Shown here: piece after piece, positions 28,702-36,554 of the stretch
How the letters are laid out: every line of letters begins with the position of its first letter
Numbering within the stretch: position 1 is the first letter of the stretch
Assembly (NCBI GenBank): GCA_027046245.1
Contig: JALTZJ010000061.1
Coordinates: 1-37,742 of the forward strand
Direction: 5' to 3'
DNA length: 37,742 bases
From: Acidilobaceae archaeon
Lineage (GTDB): Archaea > Thermoproteota > Thermoprotei_A > Sulfolobales > Acidilobaceae
The notes under the pieces: generated by a model
The model's input: only the letters and a program-made list of their open reading frames with translations
The model's database searches: none
What the model was told of the DNA's origin: nothing
Made by a program: the position numbers and the translations under genes

Positions 28702-30717
28702 TTGGCTGGCAAGCCCGAGGTTAAGACTATAACAGTGGTCGGCGCAGGCACCATGGGTCATGGGATAGCGGAGCTAGCGGCCATAAGCGGCCACAAAGTC
28801 TACCTGGCCGATATCAGTAAGGAGATCCTAGACAGGGCCTTGGAGAGGATAAAGTGGAGCCTGGAGAAGCTCAGCCAGAAAGGCCAGCTACGGGAGGGCG
28901 TCGAGACAGTCCTGAGCCGTATAACGCCTGTAGTGAGCGTGAAGGATGGCGAGTATAGTGAGGAACTCGCCAAGGCCCTCTCAGAGAGCGACTTCATGAT
29001 AGAGGCTATACCAGAAAGGCTAGAGTTGAAGCAGGCGCTCTTCTCCTTCGCAGACAAGCATGCGCCTAGCCACGCAATACTAGCTACTAACACTAGCAGC
29101 CTTCCTATAACGGAGATAGCCGCAGCCACTAGCAGGCCCGAGAAAGTAGTGGGAATGCACTTCTTCAACCCGCCAGTCCTGATGCCGCTAGTAGAGGTCA
29201 TAAAGGGTGAGAAGACGAGTGATGAGACCGTCGAGGCCACTGTGGCGCTGGCCAAGAAGATGGGCAAGCAGACGGTTATAGTTAAGAAGGATGTGCCAGG
29301 ATTCATAGTAAACAGGATCCTAGCCAGGGTAATGGAGGCAGCATGCCTGGTAGTCGAGAAGGGAGGTAAAAACATAGAGGAGGTAGACGCCACAGCTAGG
29401 TACACTCTCGGCTTCCCGATGGGCATCTTCGAGCTAGCAGACTACAGCGGAATAGACGTCTTCTACTACGTATTCAACGCCATGAGCGAGAGAGGATACA
29501 AGGCTTACAAGTGCAGGCTATTCGAGGAGAAGTTCAACGCTAAGGAGTTCGGCGTAAAATCTGGTAAAGGCTTCTACAGCTACCCCGAGCCAGGCCGCTT
29601 CGTGAAGCCAGCGATACCCAGGGAGAAAGCCACAGTAGACCCGCTAAGGATCATAGCGCCTGCAGTTAACGAGGCGGCATGGCTCCTGAGGAACGACGTG
29701 GCAACTAGGGAAGACATAGACAAGGCGGTCAAGCTGGGCCTCGGCTGGCCTAAGGGGGTATTCGAGTACGCGGACGAGTATGGGATAGACAAGATAGTAG
29801 AGGCGCTGAAGAGGATGAAGGAGGAGTACGGGGTAGACCACTACGAGCCCGACCCCCTCCTACTCAAGATGGTAGAGGAGGGCAAGCTAGGCAGGAAAAC
29901 CGGCAAAGGCTTCTACGAGTACGGCGAGGTCGAGGAGAAAAAGATGAAGACGATAATAGTCAGGAAGGAAAAGCCGATAGCGTGGATCATACTCAACAGG
30001 CCTGACAAGCTCAACGCCATAAGCCCGACCATGATAAAAGAGCTGGGAGAAGCCCTAGACGAGCTAGAAGACGACAACGACGTGAGAGTAATTATACTAA
30101 CCGGCGCCGGCAGGGCCTTCAGCGCCGGAGCCGACGTGACGGCATTTGCCGCCGTGACCCCGATAGAGATAGCCAAGTTCAGCCGCCGCTTCCAGGAACT
30201 CACACTCAAGATGCAGTTCTACACCAAGCCAATCATAGTGGCGATTAAGGGCTACGCCCTAGGAGGAGGCCTAGAAATAGCTATGAGCGGCGACATAAGA
30301 ATAGCGAGCGAAGACGCAATGCTAGGCCAGCCAGAGATAAACCTAGGCTTCATACCGGGAGCAGGAGGCACACAGAGACTACCCAGACTAGTAGGGCCGT
30401 CAAGGGCGAAGGAGCTGATAATGACGGGCGACATGATACCGGCAAGGGAAGCAGAGAAGATGGGCCTAGTAAACAGGGTGGTACCACCAGAGCTACTAGA
30501 GAGGGAAGCAAGGAGCCTAGCAATGAAGCTAGCCGAGAAGCCGCCACTAGCACTCATGGCAGCCAAATACGCAGTCGACTACGGAATGGAGAGCAATATA
30601 TGGAGCGGGCTAGCACTAGAGGCTTACCTCTTCGGCATACTATTCAGTACCGAAGACGTGATAGAGGGAGTAACAGCATTCCTAGAAAAGAGGAGGCCAA
30701 AATTCAAGGGCAGGTAA
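28702..30717 (+). CDS. 3-hydroxyacyl-CoA dehydrogenase/enoyl-CoA hydratase fusion
   Basis: A bifunctional protein of about 671 residues. Residues 1-400 are a 3-hydroxyacyl-CoA dehydrogenase: NAD fold VVGAGTMGHGIAELAA, ATNTSSLP, HFFNPPVLMPLVEV with the catalytic His, and VPGFIVNRI. The C-terminal 250 residues are an enoyl-CoA hydratase/isomerase: GAGRAFSAGADVTAF and GYALGGGLEIAMSGDIRIAS, with the catalytic Glu in GQPEINLGFIPGAGG. In crenarchaea such fusions convert crotonyl-CoA through 3-hydroxybutyryl-CoA to acetoacetyl-CoA in the 4-hydroxybutyrate carbon-fixation cycles, as well as serving beta-oxidation. TTG 28702 is favoured: GAGGGGTG lies at 28686-28693, eight bases upstream. The gene is single and divergent from the 86-residue protein gene. 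Confidence 0.92.
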   Translation: MAGKPEVKTITVVGAGTMGHGIAELAAISGHKVYLADISKEILDRALERIKWSLEKLSQKGQLREGVETVLSRITPVVSVKDGEYSEELAKALSESDFMIEAIPERLELKQALFSFADKHAPSHAILATNTSSLPITEIAAATSRPEKVVGMHFFNPPVLMPLVEVIKGEKTSDETVEATVALAKKMGKQTVIVKKDVPGFIVNRILARVMEAACLVVEKGGKNIEEVDATARYTLGFPMGIFELADYSGIDVFYYVFNAMSERGYKAYKCRLFEEKFNAKEFGVKSGKGFYSYPEPGRFVKPAIPREKATVDPLRIIAPAVNEAAWLLRNDVATREDIDKAVKLGLGWPKGVFEYADEYGIDKIVEALKRMKEEYGVDHYEPDPLLLKMVEEGKLGRKTGKGFYEYGEVEEKKMKTIIVRKEKPIAWIILNRPDKLNAISPTMIKELGEALDELEDDNDVRVIILTGAGRAFSAGADVTAFAAVTPIEIAKFSRRFQELTLKMQFYTKPIIVAIKGYALGGGLEIAMSGDIRIASEDAMLGQPEINLGFIPGAGGTQRLPRLVGPSRAKELIMTGDMIPAREAEKMGLVNRVVPPELLEREARSLAMKLAEKPPLALMAAKYAVDYGMESNIWSGLALEAYLFGILFSTEDVIEGVTAFLEKRRPKFKGR

Positions 30718-30805
30718 AAACCTAAATACCGGGGAAAGAGCGGAAGCCCTCCCAGACGACTCAATCCTTCATAGCCTATTTTAACCCTTCACGGCATCAA
30801 CCAGC

Positions 30806-30814
30806 GTAAACTAT
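30806..30814 (+). promoter_or_regulatory. TATA-like box of tRNA-Gln
   Basis: GTAAACTAT at 25-33 bases before the tRNA 5' end is in the expected place for a TATA box driving the tRNA directly. Confidence 0.4.
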
Positions 30815-30838
30815 CGGGGGCCCAGAGCCCGGGCGGGT

Positions 30839-30914
30839 AGCCGGGTCGTCTAGCGGCCCAGGATGCGGGGTTTTGGCCCCCGTGACCCGGGTTCGAATCC
30901 CGGCCCGGCTACCA
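30839..30914 (+). tRNA. tRNA-Gln(UUG) with encoded CCA
   Basis: Acceptor AGCCGGG/CCCGGCT, D stem GTCT/GGAT with G-U pairs as in Gln/Glu tRNAs, anticodon stem CGGGG/CCCCG with loop TTTTGGC (anticodon TTG, reading CAA), variable TGAC, T stem CCGGG/CCCGG with loop TTCGAAT, discriminator A and genomic CCA at 30912-30914. No intron. In archaea it is charged with glutamate and then amidated by GatDE. Confidence 0.95.
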
Positions 30915-30937
30915 CGGGCCCCCGCCCTCACTCATCC

Positions 30938-31774
30938 CTAGATGTATACTACCTTGACTCCTAGCTTCATTGCCTCCTCTTCTATCATCCTCCTCTGAGA
31001 AGCCTTCAGGCTCTTCTTCTCTATAATCGCTTTCTCGGCGGGTGCTGGGTAGCTCTTAGTCAAAGCCTGCGTTATCACGCCCTCTGCTAGTCCTTGCTGG
31101 AAAGCATACTTGGGGATAACATGGCCTATGCAGACTTCAGGGTCTTCCAGCTGTATTCTAGTGTGTTTTATAGGGTAGTGGCCTCCGCCGAAGCCCGCGG
31201 CAGGCCTGCACTTGGCATTGTCTAGAGCTTCTAGTGCGTGCTTAACTGCTATAGCGAGAGTCTCCCACCCGCGCGGGTTGCTCCAGTCCTCCTCTACGCT
31301 GCCAAGCTCCACAAAGACTATAGCCTTGCTGGGCCTTGTAGGCCCGTGATGAGTCGCCTCCAGTGTGACCTCGTGGGTCTCGGATAGCCCGGTCTCCTCT
31401 GCAGCAGCCACGAGGGAGGAGAGTAGTAGCTTTGAGAGGGCCGGATAACTAGTAGCCAGAACCCCCGGCTCTCCCCCCAGTGGCGCCGAGCCCGTAGGGT
31501 TACCAGGGTGATGGACTGTGAGGCTCTTCTTTCCAGCCTCGCTCCTATGCCTGCTGAATACTATCACGGCGTCTGCAGCGGGATCGGGGGCCTCGTCGAG
31601 CATCTCAAGGTTTATCGAGTCCTCCTCGAACCCGCCGACTAGAACCCCATCAACCTCGAAGCACTCTGGAGCGCCGCACTCGGCCCGAGAGCCGCCGAAA
31701 AGCTCGGCGAAAGCCCTAGCAGCGCCCCTCCCCGCAGGGTCGCGGAGGCTGAAAGCCGCCGCCACCCTAGCCAT
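30938..31774 (-). CDS. dtdA: D-aminoacyl-tRNA deacylase (archaeal type)
   Basis: A 278-residue enzyme of the archaeal/plant D-aminoacyl-tRNA deacylase family (PF04414), which removes D-amino acids wrongly attached to tRNA. Conserved blocks are VIVFSRHRSEAGKKSLTVHH with G-N near the N-terminus, TLEATHHGPTRP and IVFVELGSVEEDW in the middle, GFGGGHYPIKHTRI with likely zinc ligands, and IGHVIPKYAF. Length is normal. It starts seven bases after the NUDIX stop, so the two share a transcript. It converges with tRNA-Gln, whose end is 23 bases from this gene's stop. Note that bacterial Dtd is unrelated. Confidence 0.93.
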   Translation of the reverse strand: MARVAAAFSLRDPAGRGAARAFAELFGGSRAECGAPECFEVDGVLVGGFEEDSINLEMLDEAPDPAADAVIVFSRHRSEAGKKSLTVHHPGNPTGSAPLGGEPGVLATSYPALSKLLLSSLVAAAEETGLSETHEVTLEATHHGPTRPSKAIVFVELGSVEEDWSNPRGWETLAIAVKHALEALDNAKCRPAAGFGGGHYPIKHTRIQLEDPEVCIGHVIPKYAFQQGLAEGVITQALTKSYPAPAEKAIIEKKSLKASQRRMIEEEAMKLGVKVVYI

Positions 31775-31781
31775 GGCTCCT

Positions 31782-32393
31782 TCAACCCTCCCTCTTCCCG
31801 GATAGGATGTGAGCCGCTGCGTAGAGGAGAAGAAGCGTTTTTACATCCCTAATCTCGCCCCGTGCAGCCATAGCTAACGCTTCATCCAGCTTTACTCTGA
31901 ACGGCTCTATGACTTCATGCTCCTCCGGGGAGCGTTCACCCTCTACGGGATCAAGAGCCAGATACAAGTGCATGTACTCCGTGGTGTATCCAGGAGCTAC
32001 ATAACCCTCCCCAACCTTAACAAGCCTACCAGGCCTCAGCCCAGCCTCTTCCTCAAGCTCCCTAGCGGCAGCCTCCTCAGGCGCCTCACCCTCCTTCAAG
32101 GTCCCAGCGGGCGCCTCAACAAGCCACTCGCCAATCGCAGGCCTATACTGCCTCAGGAGCACGACCTCTCCGCTGCCGCTGAAAACAGGCAGAACGACGG
32201 CGCTCGCAGGAAACTCTACTCTATCGACTAGAACACGGTTACCATTAGGCAGAACCTCCTCGTACGCCAGAAAGCGAACCCGCCTACCCCTACACTCTAC
32301 CCTCAAGCCGGCCACCCCAGAGGGGTCCCTAAATGGAGCGCTTATCCAAGTTTCCCTCCAAGCGGGGAAGGCGTGGCTACACAGGGTGACCAT
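31782..32393 (-). CDS. NUDIX hydrolase, ADP-ribose pyrophosphatase-like
   Basis: About 203 residues. The strand order and VLLRQYRPAIGEWLVEAPAG, followed by the Nudix box GTLKEGEAPEEAAARELEEE (continuing AGL), are typical of ADP-ribose pyrophosphatases, which split ADP-ribose into AMP and ribose 5-phosphate. The 3' part AYVAPG-like GYVAPGYTTEYMHLYLA, seen here, is the usual substrate-loop region. ATG 32393 may be too early; GTG 32315 would give a more usual N-terminus. It heads a two-gene unit with dtdA. Confidence 0.88.
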   Translation of the reverse strand: MVTLCSHAFPAWRETWISAPFRDPSGVAGLRVECRGRRVRFLAYEEVLPNGNRVLVDRVEFPASAVVLPVFSGSGEVVLLRQYRPAIGEWLVEAPAGTLKEGEAPEEAAARELEEEAGLRPGRLVKVGEGYVAPGYTTEYMHLYLALDPVEGERSPEEHEVIEPFRVKLDEALAMAARGEIRDVKTLLLLYAAAHILSGKREG

Positions 32394-32453
32394 AAAACCT
32401 GAAGAGGGTGATGAAGAAGGAGGCGGGAACCCGGGGGGAAGGAGCGTATCTCA

Positions 32454-33740
32454 TTAACTCTTCCTCGTTAACCGTAGTCCTCCTCTTCCTAGGAGCTCGT
32501 GGGCTCTCGCTAGGTGGCCTGCAGCTATGGCCGCTAACAGGTTGAGTTCCCCCGCTAGTACGGCGGCTGCAAGTATCTCGGCGAACTTTAAAGCATTAGT
32601 GCCTGGGGGGTCTCCTCCCCCTGCAACCCCTAGGAGGGCTAACGCCTCTCTCTGCGTGGGGAGCCTCGTGCCCCCTCCTACTGTCCCTACCTCAAGGCTC
32701 GGGAGGGTCACGCTTATGTAGAGGTCGCCGTCTCTCACTTCAGTCCACGTGTAGCCCATGCTACTCTCTACTACCTGGGCCGCGTCTTGCCCAGTGGCTA
32801 GGAACACGGCTGCTATGATATTAGCGTAGTGGGCGTTGAAGCTGTGGCTCCCGGCTACGGCGCTGCCCATAAGGTTCTTAACCCTGTTTACGAAGTCGAT
32901 GGCCTCGGGCGTAGTCTTCAACACCTTCTCTGCCACGTCCCTCTTTATCACTGCCTCGGAAACCACGTACTTCCCTCTTCCCAGGAGTTTATTCACCATG
33001 GCGGGCTTCTTGTCAGTGCATAGGTTGCCGCTGAGGGCTACACACCTAGCCTCTCCAGGGTAGTTCTCCTCTATGTATCTACATATCCTGTCGCTGCTAA
33101 TAGTCACCATGTTCATACCCATGGCGTCGCCAGTCTTAAAGCGGAACCTCAGCCACACAAGGTTACCCACTATGAAGGGATTAACCTCCACGAGCCTGCC
33201 ATGCCTCGTCACCCCACTCACAACCTTCTCCTGCAACTCGGCAACCCTGCTCTTCACCCACTCCGCTAGCCGTGCAGCCTCCTCGACACTAGGAGTCCAG
33301 AGTAGCGGGGCCCTCGTCATGCCGTCTACGAGTACCTTACTCCTAGCCCCGCCACTAAGGGTTACCGCCTTAGCCCCACGATTGACACTCGCGACTAGCG
33401 CCCCCTCAGTAGTAGCTAGGGGTATAAAGTATTCGCCGTCTGCATAGTCGCCCTTAACCCTGAGGGGGCCCGCTACTCCAACAGGTATCTGTACAGCCCC
33501 TATCGGGTTCTCTATATTCCTCCCGTAGAGATCCTCAAAGTCTAGTATAGTACTTCCTATACTTGAGAGGTTAACGCCGTAGCGCTTCTCAAGATAGAGC
33601 CTCCTGACGAGGGCTGCAAGGTTAGCGTTGCCAAGCTCGTCTTCGAGGCGTGAAGGGCTCAGGCTGCCCTCCTCCAGGCGCCTGAGCGCCTCCTCAATCA
33701 CCCTCCCCGGCTCCCGGGACAGGCCTGAACTTGACGCCAT
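32454..33740 (-). CDS. hmgA: 3-hydroxy-3-methylglutaryl-CoA reductase (class I)
   Basis: A 428-residue enzyme that reduces HMG-CoA to mevalonate with NAD(P)H, the committed step to archaeal isoprenoid lipids. Catalytic residues: E112 in PLATTEGALVAS, K244 in LCTDKKPAMVN, D319 in ATGQDAAQV and H414 in AGHLARAHELLG. The cofactor site is GDAMGMNMV (204-212), and ENPIGAVQIPVGVAGPL and VGTVGGGTRLPTQ are hallmark blocks. No membrane anchor, as usual in archaea. ATG 33740 has GGGGTGA seven bases upstream and lies 47 bases inside the DUF35 gene, so the overlap looks real. Last gene of the operon. Confidence 0.96.
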   Translation of the reverse strand: MASSSGLSREPGRVIEEALRRLEEGSLSPSRLEDELGNANLAALVRRLYLEKRYGVNLSSIGSTILDFEDLYGRNIENPIGAVQIPVGVAGPLRVKGDYADGEYFIPLATTEGALVASVNRGAKAVTLSGGARSKVLVDGMTRAPLLWTPSVEEAARLAEWVKSRVAELQEKVVSGVTRHGRLVEVNPFIVGNLVWLRFRFKTGDAMGMNMVTISSDRICRYIEENYPGEARCVALSGNLCTDKKPAMVNKLLGRGKYVVSEAVIKRDVAEKVLKTTPEAIDFVNRVKNLMGSAVAGSHSFNAHYANIIAAVFLATGQDAAQVVESSMGYTWTEVRDGDLYISVTLPSLEVGTVGGGTRLPTQREALALLGVAGGGDPPGTNALKFAEILAAAVLAGELNLLAAIAAGHLARAHELLGRGGLRLTRKS

Positions 33741-34155
33741 ACACGATCACCCCCTCATCATCCTCCTCGCTGATCCTCCTAAACACGGCCTCAACCGGGA
33801 TACCGGCGGCGAGCCGCGAGGGATCGGTTACATCAGTTAGCTCTGCAACCACCCTTGCAACCCCCAGGTCAATGAGGCCTACGAATATGGGGCTCTCCTC
33901 CCTGCCGCCCTCCTCAACGCTGTAGACCGATGTGAATGCTAGAAGCCTCCCCTGCCTGGGCAGCTGAGCCTCCTCTAGATCCCTGGAGCCGCAGTATGGG
34001 CAGGCCTTCAAGGGTGGATAGTGAAGCTTCCCACACGACTTACACCTAGCCCCCAGGAACCTATACCTAGGGATCCTAGTCCTCCAGGCCTCCACATTCC
34101 TGAGACCGCCTACACCGCTCAAGGACCCCCACCTCTTCATCTCTCCCACATACAA
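33694..34155 (-). CDS. DUF35 Zn-ribbon/OB-fold partner protein
   Basis: About 148-153 residues. The rubredoxin-like zinc ribbon has two C-x2-C pairs (GARCKSCGKLHYPPLKACPYCGS), followed by an OB-fold (GRLLAFTSVYSVEEGG, PIFVGLIDLGVARVV). DUF35 proteins bridge thiolase and HMG-CoA synthase into one complex in archaea, passing acetoacetyl-CoA between them; the neighbours here are exactly those two genes. Start candidates are TTG 34155, GTG 34149 and ATG 34140. It overlaps hmgA by 47 bases and follows the thiolase gene by 33 bases. Confidence 0.92.
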   Translation of the reverse strand: MYVGEMKRWGSLSGVGGLRNVEAWRTRIPRYRFLGARCKSCGKLHYPPLKACPYCGSRDLEEAQLPRQGRLLAFTSVYSVEEGGREESPIFVGLIDLGVARVVAELTDVTDPSRLAAGIPVEAVFRRISEEDDEGVIVYGVKFRPVPGAGEGD

Positions 34156-34188
34156 GGGCTTACCACGCGAGAGCAGGGTGCAATCCCG

Positions 34189-35313
34189 CTACGTACTCCT
34201 GAAAATAGCTGTGTATGCACTGCTCCCGTGCCCGTTTATCGATACTGCAGCACCAGTCTTAGCGTCGTCGGCCTTGACCCCGGGGAAGACGTCGGCTAGC
34301 TGCATGGCAACCTCGGCCGCCATGTAGACGCCGGTAGCGCCTACCGGGTGCCCCCTAGCCTTGAGGCCCCCACTTGCATTCACTAGAGGCCCGCTTCCTC
34401 CCACGGTGAAGGCTCCCTCAGCTACTAGCTCTGCAGCCTTGCCTCTCTCTGCTAGCCTCAATGTCTCTAGGATTAGTAGGCCCATAATGGTGTAGCTATC
34501 ATGGATCTCGAGCACCTCAACGCCGTTGACTCCTGCAGTCGAGAGGGCCCGCCTCCACGACTCCTCCACGGCGTCAAGCCATAACGGGTCCTCCGAGAAG
34601 GCTATCGAGGCCGGCCCAGTAGAGGACTCCACTGAAGCGATCTCAGCGAGCCCGCCACCCTGAGGGTCTAGTAGTACGGCTGCAGCTCCGTCTCCTAGTG
34701 GGAACATGTCGAGGAGTGTCAGGGGCGACGCGACGGGCATCGCCGTGGCGACCTTCTCAGGCTTCACGGCGAACCTCAGCATAGCGTAGGGATTCTCCTT
34801 GGCGTGGCTATGCATCATAGCTGGCCAGTAACTCATAGTCTCCCTATCGACGCCGAACCGGTCCATATAGAGGCTAGCCAGTAGGCCTGCAACAGCTGCA
34901 TGACCCACCTTGTAGAGCGCATCACCGTACCTATAGAATACATGTTTCAATGCTGCGTGCACACTCGCGCTAGGCAGGTCGCTGAGCTTGTCAACACCTA
35001 CAACTAACACCCGCTCTCCAGTCGAGATCGCGAGCCTATAGCCCGCTAGGATTGCTGCAAGGCCCGAGGCCTCGCCAGCCTCAACCGCTAGGGCCCGCGA
35101 GCCCCTCAGGCCTAGATGAGAAGCTAGGTAGCTGGCCAGGTCTAGCTGGGGCTCAAGGAGCAGGCTAGCACTAGTAGACGCAACGAGGTAACTAGGCTCG
35201 GCGCCAGAGTCCTTCAATGCGTCATCGACGGCTTCAACAGCTAAATCATATACTCCCTTATTGTAATGCCTGTCTATCCTCGTCAAACCCACACTCTTAA
35301 CGGATACAGGCAC
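34189..35313 (-). CDS. acetoacetyl-CoA thiolase-like (SCP2-type) protein
   Basis: A 374-residue thiolase of the archaeal SCP2-like group, expected to join two acetyl-CoA into acetoacetyl-CoA for the synthase. Visible motifs are H270 in EIHDSYTIMG, GGLKARGHPVGATG with H321, and the C-terminal SINGHGSSAY with H361. At the site where thiolases carry the nucleophilic cysteine (VEAACASG), this protein reads VEAGEASG, placing E81 where Cys is expected. The enzyme may use another residue, or serve as a structural subunit. It is the second gene of the mevalonate operon, 41 bases after HMG-CoA synthase. Confidence 0.87.
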   Translation of the reverse strand: MPVSVKSVGLTRIDRHYNKGVYDLAVEAVDDALKDSGAEPSYLVASTSASLLLEPQLDLASYLASHLGLRGSRALAVEAGEASGLAAILAGYRLAISTGERVLVVGVDKLSDLPSASVHAALKHVFYRYGDALYKVGHAAVAGLLASLYMDRFGVDRETMSYWPAMMHSHAKENPYAMLRFAVKPEKVATAMPVASPLTLLDMFPLGDGAAAVLLDPQGGGLAEIASVESSTGPASIAFSEDPLWLDAVEESWRRALSTAGVNGVEVLEIHDSYTIMGLLILETLRLAERGKAAELVAEGAFTVGGSGPLVNASGGLKARGHPVGATGVYMAAEVAMQLADVFPGVKADDAKTGAAVSINGHGSSAYTAIFRST

Positions 35314-35354
35314 CCCTCCAACACCCCCAATACATCGCCATACAAAGTGTAGGC

Positions 35355-36437
35355 CTATATCCTCCTCTTCACTACTTTACCTCTAAACTTGACGTACAAG
35401 CCGTAGTCGATCACAACTTTACTGTTTATGTAGTAGTCTACCGGGGGGGCAAGTCCCCTCCTCTCCTCTATAGCATCGGTAACCACTATACTGTAAGCAT
35501 CGCTCCCGGCGCCGCTCCCGAAGGGCGCGACGAGTATCCTCTCCCCAGGCCTAGCGACGTCTAGCACCCTAGCCAGGCCTAGCAGGGCACTAGCATTGTA
35601 TGTGTTCCCAATTAACGGTGTTACAAGGCCCTGCTTAACCTGCTCTATGGTAAAGCCTAGCTTCTGGGCGACCCTAACGGGGAACTTACCGTTGGGCTGG
35701 TGGAACACAGCGTAATCGAAGTCTCCAGGTTTAAGCCCGGTTTCCTCCATGAGCCCCTTAACAGCGCTCATTATATGGTGGAAGTACGCTGGCTCGCCGG
35801 TAAAGCCCTCCCCATGACTAGGATACGGTTTACCTGCTCTACGCCAGAAGTCAGGCGTGTCGGTAACATAGGTGTAGCTCGCCTCGAACACAGCCGCAGC
35901 GCCGTCACGCGGACCAACGACGAATGCAACTGCCCCGCTGGCGGCAGAGAACTCAAGCACATCGCCAGGGCTAGCCTGGGCCGTATCGCTACCAACAACC
36001 AGGGTGTATTCTAGCATACCGCTTGAAACGAGGGCTATACTATTCTTCATGCCCTCGCTTGCAGCTCTGCAGGCAAATTCAAGGTCGCTGGCCATAGTCA
36101 CGGGCGTCGCGCCAACAGCCTCGGCTATAATAGTGGCGCTAGGCTTCACAGCGTAAACCTTAGACTCGCTGCCGAAGAAGACAGCCCCTATCCTGGACGG
36201 CTCGATCCTGGCCCGCCGTATAGCATTAAGGCTAGCCTCTACCCCCATCGTCGTCGAGTCCTCGTCAGGACCGGCTACCGCTTTTTCAGCAACATTAAGA
36301 GCCTTCCACTGGTGGTCGGGCCAGCCCCACTCAGCCGCTATAACCCTAGTGGGTATCCGGTAAACCGGTATGTAAGCACCCCACCCGTGGATGCCAGCCC
36401 TAGACTCGGGCCTTGAACCCGCACCCTCAGCAGCCAA
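35355..36437 (-). CDS. hydroxymethylglutaryl-CoA synthase
   Basis: A 360-residue enzyme that condenses acetoacetyl-CoA with acetyl-CoA to HMG-CoA. The catalytic residues are E59 in [10 protein letters not shown]123 in [11 protein letters not shown] and H246 in [11 protein letters not shown], with GNTYNAS and [13 protein letters not shown] completing the thiolase fold. The length suits the short archaeal form. TTG 36437 has GAGGGGT upstream; a TATA-like minus-strand CTTTAAT lies at 36482-36488. It heads the four-gene operon (synthase, thiolase, DUF35, HMG-CoA reductase). Confidence 0.94.
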   Translation of the reverse strand: MAAEGAGSRPESRAGIHGWGAYIPVYRIPTRVIAAEWGWPDHQWKALNVAEKAVAGPDEDSTTMGVEASLNAIRRARIEPSRIGAVFFGSESKVYAVKPSATIIAEAVGATPVTMASDLEFACRAASEGMKNSIALVSSGMLEYTLVVGSDTAQASPGDVLEFSAASGAVAFVVGPRDGAAAVFEASYTYVTDTPDFWRRAGKPYPSHGEGFTGEPAYFHHIMSAVKGLMEETGLKPGDFDYAVFHQPNGKFPVRVAQKLGFTIEQVKQGLVTPLIGNTYNASALLGLARVLDVARPGERILVAPFGSGAGSDAYSIVVTDAIEERRGLAPPVDYYINSKVVIDYGLYVKFRGKVVKRRI

Positions 36438-36481
36438 TGCCGAGAACCCCTCTCAGGCTCAAGCCAGTGAATTCCTAGTGG

Positions 36482-36515
36482 ATTAAAGGGTTCAGTCTAT
36501 AGTTCAACGTATAAC
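36482..36515. promoter_or_regulatory. divergent TATA boxes, HMG-CoA synthase and radical SAM
   Basis: The 117-base gap between the two divergent genes holds ATTAAAG (36482-36488; minus strand CTTTAAT, toward the mevalonate operon) and GTATAAC (36509-36515; plus strand, toward GTG 36555). Each is about 40-50 bases from its start codon. Confidence 0.4.
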
Positions 36516-36554
36516 ACGGCGAACGACGTAGTAGCCGCTGGGGGATAAAGACTA

